Assembly: GCF_019417665.1 (NCBI RefSeq)
Contig: NZ_DXUU01000007.1
Span: forward strand, 13,670 to 77,669
From: Ruminococcus sp.
GTDB lineage: Bacteria > Bacillota > Clostridia > Oscillospirales > Ruminococcaceae
Reading direction: 5' to 3'
DNA length: 64,000 bases
The position numbers and the translations under genes were made by a program. Below are positions 59,102 through 64,000 of the stretch, piece by piece. Position 1 is the stretch's first letter. Each line of letters opens with the position of its first letter. A model generated the notes under the pieces. The model was not told the origin of the DNA, searched no databases, and saw only the letters and a list, made by a program, of their open reading frames with translations.

Positions 59102-60316
59102 ATGAAATATCTGGTAGTATTATGTGACGGTATGGCGGATTATCCCGTGGATGCGCTTGGCGGAAAGACACCTTTGGAGGCTGCAGATACCCCCAATATG
59201 GATGCATTGGCAAAAAAAGCAACCGTTGGTTTGGTGAAAACCGTGCAGGATGGTATGAAGCCGGGCAGCGATGTGGCAAATCTTTCTGTTCTGGGTTATG
59301 ACCCCATGAAGTACTATACCGGGCGCTCTCCTCTGGAGGCAGGCAGCATCGGCATTGATATGAAGCCCACAGATGTTTCTCTGCGCTGCAATCTGGTGAC
59401 CCTCAGTGATGAACCGAACTATGAGGATCGTACATTGGTGGATTATTGCGCTGATGATATCTCCACTGAAGAAGCACGGATCCTCATGCAGGCAGTTCAG
59501 GAGGCATTGGGAACAGAGACATTCCGGTTCTATACCGGCGTGGCATATCGTCACTGTCTGATCTGGGATCATGGTACTACGGATCTTGGCGGACTGACAC
59601 CGCCCCATGATATCACAAGTCAGCCGGTGAAGGATTATCTGCCCCTGTGCCACAGCCAGAATGCTGCACCGCTATATGATCTGATGGTGCGTTCTTATGA
59701 TGTGCTGAAAGATCATCCAGTGAACCAGGAGCGTATCAAGCGTGGTAAGCGCCCGGCAAACAGCATCTGGCTCTGGGGCGAGGGCGTACGTGCCAATCTG
59801 GATCTCTTTGCGGAAAAGTATGGTCTTCATGGCTCCATGATCTCAGCAGTGGATCTGCTCAAGGGCATTGGTAAATTTTCTGGCATGGATATTGTGGAAG
59901 TAGAAGGTGCTACCGGATATATTGACACTAATTTTGACGGTAAGGCTGCTGCTGCCATTGCGGAATTTGAGCGTGGTCAGGATTTTGTTTACATTCATGT
60001 AGAGGCGCCGGACGAATGCGGTCATCGTGCAGAAATTCAGAACAAGGTAGACGCTATTACTCTCATTGACAAGAAAATCCTCGGCCCGGTAGTGGCTGCG
60101 CTGGAGAAAATGGGTGAGTTCAAGGTGCTGGTAATGCCTGATCATGCAACGCCTCTTTCTCTGAAGACCCATACCAATGATCCCATTCCGTTCCTGATCT
60201 ACGACAGCCGTAACCCGAAGAATGGTCCGGAAACATTCAGCGAAAAAACTGCGAAAGCAACCGACCTCTATATTGACGAGGGATTCCGGATGATGCAGGA
60301 TTTTGCCGCAAAGTAA
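59102..60316 (+). CDS. apgM: Cofactor-independent phosphoglycerate mutase, archaeal-type (ApgM)
   Basis: A 404-residue alkaline-phosphatase-superfamily mutase interconverting 2- and 3-phosphoglycerate. The nucleophile region is PGSDVANLSVLGYDP (Ser); metal ligands lie in VVLCDGMAD at the start and in HVEAPDECGHRAE and MPDHATP near the end. The ApgM class is smaller than GpmI and is common in Clostridia; some relatives act as phosphonate or homoserine-phosphate mutases. AGGAGG precedes the ATG. The next gene begins 22 bases beyond its stop. Confidence 0.92.
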   Translation: MKYLVVLCDGMADYPVDALGGKTPLEAADTPNMDALAKKATVGLVKTVQDGMKPGSDVANLSVLGYDPMKYYTGRSPLEAGSIGIDMKPTDVSLRCNLVTLSDEPNYEDRTLVDYCADDISTEEARILMQAVQEALGTETFRFYTGVAYRHCLIWDHGTTDLGGLTPPHDITSQPVKDYLPLCHSQNAAPLYDLMVRSYDVLKDHPVNQERIKRGKRPANSIWLWGEGVRANLDLFAEKYGLHGSMISAVDLLKGIGKFSGMDIVEVEGATGYIDTNFDGKAAAAIAEFERGQDFVYIHVEAPDECGHRAEIQNKVDAITLIDKKILGPVVAALEKMGEFKVLVMPDHATPLSLKTHTNDPIPFLIYDSRNPKNGPETFSEKTAKATDLYIDEGFRMMQDFAAK

Positions 60317-60338
60317 GGCAGGTGTACTTCAGCAAAGG

Positions 60339-61271
60339 ATGAAACGTTTTTTTAAAATGTACCGTCTGGTACTTCTCAGCTTAGCCGCAGTGATTGCAGT
60401 ACTTGCAGTGACTGCTGGATATACCGTTGGTGTGGTCAGCCAGAACGATGTGATAGCGCAGATCGATACGAATATTGGTTCGGTTGAGACGTATCTGGAA
60501 AAAAATAAAAATACCACCACTACCTTGATAGAAGAATTCAAAGAAGAATATGCGGCGAAAACCAGAACCATTGCCATGCTGCTTGCACAGGACAGTTCGT
60601 TTATTTCAGATGACCGCACGCTGGAGGAACTGCGTGTCACAGTCGATGCGGATATGATCAGTATTGCAGACGTGGACGGCAATGTGGTTGCAAGTACAGA
60701 CCCTTCCGGGGAAGGTGTTTCCATTCGGGAGGAATTCCGAAGCCATCTGGAAGATACAGTGTATACCGAGGTGCTGTTTTTGCTGGAATCCGATACGCCG
60801 ACCATTGTGGCGGCATCGTCTCTGGATGGGGGTAATGGTTTGGTGCAGATCACATTCTCTGCGGATTCCATGGTGTCGATCCTACAGGATGCAGATCTGG
60901 CAAATGTAGCATCAGATATTCCCTTGTATTCCTCTGGAACCACTGCAATTCTGGAAACGGATACTCTGAAATATATCAGCTGTACCGACGCATCGCAGAT
61001 CGGCAAAAAAATGGAGTATAATTCGGAGAAACTGCAAAAGAAAAAAGGCAAGTTTGATGTGAAAAATACAGAAGGTAAGACAGAAATGGTGCATTATCAG
61101 ACCAGTGGGGATTATATTATCCTGGCAACTGTTCCATATTCTGATATCTACCATATGCGCAATGTCGTCATGGGCTGGATCATCTGCGGCGGCGTGCTGA
61201 TGCTGATCGTCACAGCACTGGCACTGCGGATGGTGTTCTTGCGACAGGAAAAAGCAAAAAAATCTTCATAA
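60339..61271 (+). CDS. Orphan membrane sensor with a Cache-like extracellular domain
   Basis: A 310-residue protein with a membrane helix at about 8-32, an extracytoplasmic domain of about 240 residues, a second helix (about 277-300) and a short basic tail. The extracellular part resembles a double Cache sensor: a long helix (IGSVETYLEKNKNTTTTLIEEF), the strand series MISIADVDGNVVASTDPSGEGVSIREEF and a second module near GDYIILATVPYSDIY. No HAMP, kinase, GGDEF or methyl-accepting domain follows. The start at 60339 has a poorly spaced AAAGG; the next Met is six codons later. Follows apgM by 22 bases. Confidence 0.7.
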   Translation: MKRFFKMYRLVLLSLAAVIAVLAVTAGYTVGVVSQNDVIAQIDTNIGSVETYLEKNKNTTTTLIEEFKEEYAAKTRTIAMLLAQDSSFISDDRTLEELRVTVDADMISIADVDGNVVASTDPSGEGVSIREEFRSHLEDTVYTEVLFLLESDTPTIVAASSLDGGNGLVQITFSADSMVSILQDADLANVASDIPLYSSGTTAILETDTLKYISCTDASQIGKKMEYNSEKLQKKKGKFDVKNTEGKTEMVHYQTSGDYIILATVPYSDIYHMRNVVMGWIICGGVLMLIVTALALRMVFLRQEKAKKSS

Positions 61272-61274
61272 ATG

Positions 61275-61316
61275 AGAAAGCCACCTGGAAAGAACCGGGT
61301 GGCTTTCTGCTTTATA
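61275..61316 (+). terminator. Terminator after the sensor gene
   Basis: AGAAAGCCACC (61275-61285) pairs perfectly with GGTGGCTTTCT (61298-61308), with a 12-base loop. A short T-rich tail follows. It separates apgM-sensor from convergent pheA. Confidence 0.75.
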
Positions 61317-61363
61317 TTCGTGAATAGAAAGGAATGCTAAGATCCTGCGTTTTTCGTATGTAA

Positions 61364-62482
61364 TTACCCCATAACAACAGCATTTCCCAACAATTTGAAT
61401 TCCTGACAGCTCTTGCAGAGATCGTTTAGAAAAGCGGCGATGCTGCGGTCACGCAGATTCCCCTTGAAGTCAATATGAAATACCACATCAAAGCTGCCAT
61501 TCCGGATGGGACGGCTTTCGATTTTGGTCATGTCCAACCCATACAGGAAGAACTTGTTCAGGAGTCGGCTTAGGCTGCCCGGTTCGTTGGAAATGGTTAA
61601 CATGACGGAAATGACGGATGCATCCAGGCTGACCTGCATATCTTTAGTAATGCAAATGAACTGGGTGTAGTTAGGGATTACATTGGAGATGCGGGAAGCG
61701 ACTATGTCCAGGCGGTTCAGCTGTGCGCACTCTTCAGAGCAGATGGCAGCGATGGCCTTGTCACCGGCTTCAGCTACCATCTGCGCTGCTGTAGCAGTGT
61801 TATTGTAATCCCGTCTGGGCAGGCGATGAGCATCCAGAAAATCGCTGCACTGAGAAAGTGCTTGGGGGTGGGAATATACCATTGCAATGTCGTCTAGTGA
61901 TGTGCCGGGCAAGGCTGCCAGACAGTGAGTCACTTCCACTTGATTCATAGCAGTGATAAAGAAACTGTATTTTCCCATCAGATCTACTGTCTGGGTTACA
62001 GTGCCGGAAGTGCTGTTGTAGATGGGCAGCACGCCGTATTCCAGCTCACCGGATTCCACTGCTTCAAATACATGTTCAAAAGTAGGGTAGAACCGAATTT
62101 CTCGCTTCGGGAAAAATGCTTGGGTTGCGGTCTCGGAGTTTGCGCCCACAGTGCCCTGACAGCCGATCTTCACTGCCTTTTCCATGTGCGGTTGTGCAAT
62201 TTCCGGTGCTTCTTCTGCTGCGATCAACATTTTTTGCTGCAATTGGGAACTGATGCTCATCATATTGGCGAACATGGTGCGGGAGGCAAGTCCCAGTCCC
62301 TCGGCGGCATTTTGTTCCACCCGATCCAGCACCTGTTTTTCCCGGTCAGCCTGAAAAACCGGCATATTATGTTCTTTTTTATATCGTGCTACATCCTGAC
62401 AAAGCAGCATACGCTGCTCAAACAGGGATTGGATTTTTCGATCCAGCTTGTCAATTTCAACTCGAATTTCACTTAGTTCCAT
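61364..62482 (-). CDS. pheA: Bifunctional chorismate mutase / prephenate dehydratase
   Basis: A 372-residue P-protein. Residues 1-90 are an AroQ chorismate mutase (LSEIRVEIDKLDRKIQSLFEQRM, with a KKEHNMPVFQADREKQV stretch). Residues about 105-285 are prephenate dehydratase (GCQGTVGANSETATQAFFP, VLPIYNSTSGTV, AAICSEECAQLNRLDIVA). Residues about 290-372 are an ACT regulatory domain with ESRPIRNG. In the usual TRF active-site motif this protein has TQF (NYTQFICI), which is unusual. The start at 62482 has AAAGGA upstream. Promoter at 62535-62563, divergent from ruvC. Confidence 0.93.
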   Translation of the reverse strand: MELSEIRVEIDKLDRKIQSLFEQRMLLCQDVARYKKEHNMPVFQADREKQVLDRVEQNAAEGLGLASRTMFANMMSISSQLQQKMLIAAEEAPEIAQPHMEKAVKIGCQGTVGANSETATQAFFPKREIRFYPTFEHVFEAVESGELEYGVLPIYNSTSGTVTQTVDLMGKYSFFITAMNQVEVTHCLAALPGTSLDDIAMVYSHPQALSQCSDFLDAHRLPRRDYNNTATAAQMVAEAGDKAIAAICSEECAQLNRLDIVASRISNVIPNYTQFICITKDMQVSLDASVISVMLTISNEPGSLSRLLNKFFLYGLDMTKIESRPIRNGSFDVVFHIDFKGNLRDRSIAAFLNDLCKSCQEFKLLGNAVVMG

Positions 62483-62534
62483 GATGAAGTCCTTTCCTTG
62501 CGATGATCTGCGGTATCTGCGCCGCTCACTTCCC

Positions 62535-62563
62535 ATTATACACAATTTTTTTTCAAAAATCAA
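62535..62563 (-). promoter_or_regulatory. SigA-type promoter of pheA
   Basis: Minus-strand TTGATT (62558-62563) and TATAAT (62535-62540), spacer 17. No T-box or attenuator peptide is visible before pheA; the leader is only about 45 bases. Confidence 0.75.
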
Positions 62564-62583
62564 GATAAAAATTTGAATAGCTA

Positions 62584-62613
62584 TTGAAAATGACTCCTGT
62601 TTTGTGCTATAAT
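62584..62613 (+). promoter_or_regulatory. SigA-type promoter of ruvCAB
   Basis: TTGAAA (62584-62589) and TATAAT (62608-62613), spacer 18; divergent from the pheA promoter with about 20 bases between their -35 elements. Confidence 0.72.
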
Positions 62614-62660
62614 GAAACGTACGTGTAATGTTTTGCGAAAAATGAGAGGAGGGATGTCTT

Positions 62661-63176
62661 GTGCGGATCCTGGGAATAGACCCTGGTTATGCGATTGTTG
62701 GATTTGGAGTGGTTTCTTACCACGGTGCAGATTTTACGCCGTTGGAGTACGGTGCCATTACCACAGAAGCCGGAACACGGTTTGCGGCACGTTTGACTGC
62801 GATTTATGACGATCTGGACTTTTTATTGAAACGGTTTCAGCCGGACTGTATTGCCATTGAAAGGCTGTATTTCACATCCAACCAGAAAACGGTAATTGAC
62901 GTTGCTCAGGCGCGTGGTGTCATTGTCCTTTGTGCAGAGCAGCACGGCATTCCGCTTTATGAATATACACCGCTTCAGGTGAAACAGGCAGTTGTAGGCT
63001 ATGGCAAGGCGGAAAAACGGCAGGTCATGGATATGACACGGCGCATTTTAAAGCTGGCACAGATCCCTAAGCCGGACGATGCAGCAGATGCACTGGCGCT
63101 TGCCATCTGTCATGGTCACTGCGCGACCGGTGTGCAGTTACAGGAACGAAAAATCAGAACAGGAGATACCGTATGA
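62661..63176 (+). CDS. ruvC: Holliday junction resolvase RuvC
   Basis: A 171-residue RNase-H-fold endonuclease that cuts Holliday junctions. The first catalytic Asp is in ILGIDPGYAIVGFG; the Glu is in CIAIERLYFTSNQKT; later acidic residues are in KPDDAADALALAICH. It starts at a GTG (62661) with GAGGAGG upstream, giving a start consistent with family length. Its stop overlaps ruvA by four bases. Confidence 0.95.
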   Translation: MRILGIDPGYAIVGFGVVSYHGADFTPLEYGAITTEAGTRFAARLTAIYDDLDFLLKRFQPDCIAIERLYFTSNQKTVIDVAQARGVIVLCAEQHGIPLYEYTPLQVKQAVVGYGKAEKRQVMDMTRRILKLAQIPKPDDAADALALAICHGHCATGVQLQERKIRTGDTV

Positions 63177-63787
63177 TTTATAGTGTACATGGAAAACTGA
63201 TTGCAAAGGAACCATCATTGGCAGTGGTGGAATGCGGCGGCGTTGGCTACGCCTGCCGGACAACATTTCACACGCTGGGACAATTGGGGAGCATAGGTGA
63301 AGCTGTTTTTTTGTATACGGTGCTGTCTGTCCGGGAGGATGCGGCGGAATTGTTCGGCTTTGCGACAAAGCAGGAATTGCAGTGCTTTCAGCTGTTGGTA
63401 TCGGTTTCTGGTGTGGGGCCTAAAGCTGCTCTTTCCATTCTGTCTGACTTGTCACCGGATCAGTTTCTGTTGACAGTGGCATCCGGAGACAGCAAGGCGC
63501 TGACCCGCACCAAAGGTATTGGTGCGAAATCTGCACAGCGTATTGTCATGGAGTTGAAGGACAAAATTGCCGGGGAATCCATCGGACTTCTTGCTGGTTC
63601 AGAAACGGCGGCAGTGTCTGGTGTGTCTCAGTCCAGCGGCAATGTGGGTGAGGCAATCGAAGCCCTTGTGACTTTGGGCTATACCCAGAGCGAGGTGGCG
63701 CCTATTGTGGCAAAGCTGGATCCCACCTTATCCTCGTCGGAACTGATTCGGCAGACATTGCAGGAATTCGGAAAGAACCGCACATAA
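63173..63787 (+). CDS. ruvA: Holliday junction helicase subunit RuvA
   Basis: A 204-residue RuvA: the N-terminal OB fold (YSVHGKLIAKEPSLAVVECGGVGY), the helix-hairpin-helix region (LVSVSGVGPKAALSIL and LTRTKGIGAKSAQRIVMELKDK) and the C-terminal three-helix domain III that contacts RuvB (GEAIEALVTLGYTQSEV). Starts inside the ruvC stop (ATGA). Length is normal. Confidence 0.96.
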   Translation: MIYSVHGKLIAKEPSLAVVECGGVGYACRTTFHTLGQLGSIGEAVFLYTVLSVREDAAELFGFATKQELQCFQLLVSVSGVGPKAALSILSDLSPDQFLLTVASGDSKALTRTKGIGAKSAQRIVMELKDKIAGESIGLLAGSETAAVSGVSQSSGNVGEAIEALVTLGYTQSEVAPIVAKLDPTLSSSELIRQTLQEFGKNRT

Positions 63788-63811
63788 GCAGGGGAAAAGG
63801 AGTGAGGCAGT

Positions 63812-64000
63812 ATGATCGAAACCAGCGATATGGAGTTTGATAACCGCATGGTGACGCCAAGAGAGGTGGAGGAAGATCACGAAGTAGAAGTGACACTTCG
63901 CCCCCAGACTCTGGTGGAATATATCGGACAGGATAAAGTGAAGGAAAATTTAGCTGTGTATATTGAAGCAGCCAAGCGACGCGGAGATCCCTGTCTCTTA
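63812..64000 (+). CDS. ruvB: Holliday junction helicase RuvB, 5' part
   Basis: The first 63 residues are present before the window ends. The N-terminal LRPQTLVEYIGQDKVKENLAVYIEAA is the RuvB signature before the Walker A loop, which is not reached. AAGGAG lies nine bases before the ATG, 24 bases after ruvA. Completes the ruvC-ruvA-ruvB operon. Confidence 0.94.
   Translation, partial: MIETSDMEFDNRMVTPREVEEDHEVEVTLRPQTLVEYIGQDKVKENLAVYIEAAKRRGDPCLL

Overview
The window looks like a chromosomal segment from a low-to-mid-GC Clostridia member of the Ruminococcus/Oscillospiraceae type. I infer this from four things. There is a secreted GH5 cellulase carrying a type I dockerin. Housekeeping blocks are in Clostridia order (dgt-dnaG-rpoD, lon-engB-lysA, ruvC-ruvA-ruvB). 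Sporulation genes of the yqfC/yqfD/ylbJ type are present. SigA-type promoters with TTGACA-17-TATAAT spacing recur throughout. I see no transposase, integrase, phage gene, rRNA or CRISPR array. Species cannot be fixed from the sequence alone.

Layout. 1-2843: a 5' stub of a minus-strand gene with a perfect promoter, then ylbJ divergent from yqfC-yqfD. 2840-7742: minus-strand rpoD, dnaG, dgt, a YigZ-family gene and rpmE. 7916-10877: a FliB-like cysteine-rich protein and the dockerin-bearing GH5 enzyme. 11042-15038: the first indolepyruvate:ferredoxin oxidoreductase module (iorA-iorB-acyl-CoA synthetase). 15240-19019: a SUKH protein, a YdbC/PC4 protein, a small non-autonomous transposon-like element, a VTC-domain + DUF4956 pair and a ribbon-helix-helix protein. 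19085-25980: clpB, HU, a basic-tailed DUF6465 protein, a lipoprotein whose cohesin-like domain appears circularly permuted, a TVP38-type membrane protein and a CbbX-type AAA+ protein. 26306-27933: amt-glnB behind a structured leader. 28088-37138: a minus-strand polyamine cluster (speD, speA, speE, carboxynorspermidine synthase, carboxynorspermidine decarboxylase) interspersed with small, often AT-richer accessory genes. 37557-41893: lon-engB-lysA. 42135-46774: tRNA-Arg(CCU), pyrE, and a second ior module (iorA-iorB-paaK). 47023-50466: comFC, a K+/H+ antiporter and an aromatic-acid exporter-like gene. 50691-51563: a secreted Thr/Pro-linker protein. 51733-58978: a tryptophan T-box and trpE-trpGD-trpC-trpF-trpB-trpA plus a small secreted protein. 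59102-64000: apgM, an orphan Cache-like sensor, pheA, ruvC, ruvA and the 5' part of ruvB.

The genes form several working units. Aromatic amino-acid metabolism is prominent: Trp synthesis under T-box control, a bifunctional PheA, two separate ior modules for oxidising aryl pyruvates each with its own CoA ligase, and a possible aromatic-acid exporter. The polyamine cluster encodes both the AdoMet-dependent (SpeD/SpeE) and the carboxynorspermidine (CASDH/CANSDC) routes; the CASDH is fused to a C-terminal DUF1232 domain. The points I find most unusual are the permuted cohesin-like lipoprotein, the CASDH-DUF1232 fusion, and a hairpin placed between the Shine-Dalgarno and start codon of the VTC gene just downstream of a 161-bp MITE-like insertion.
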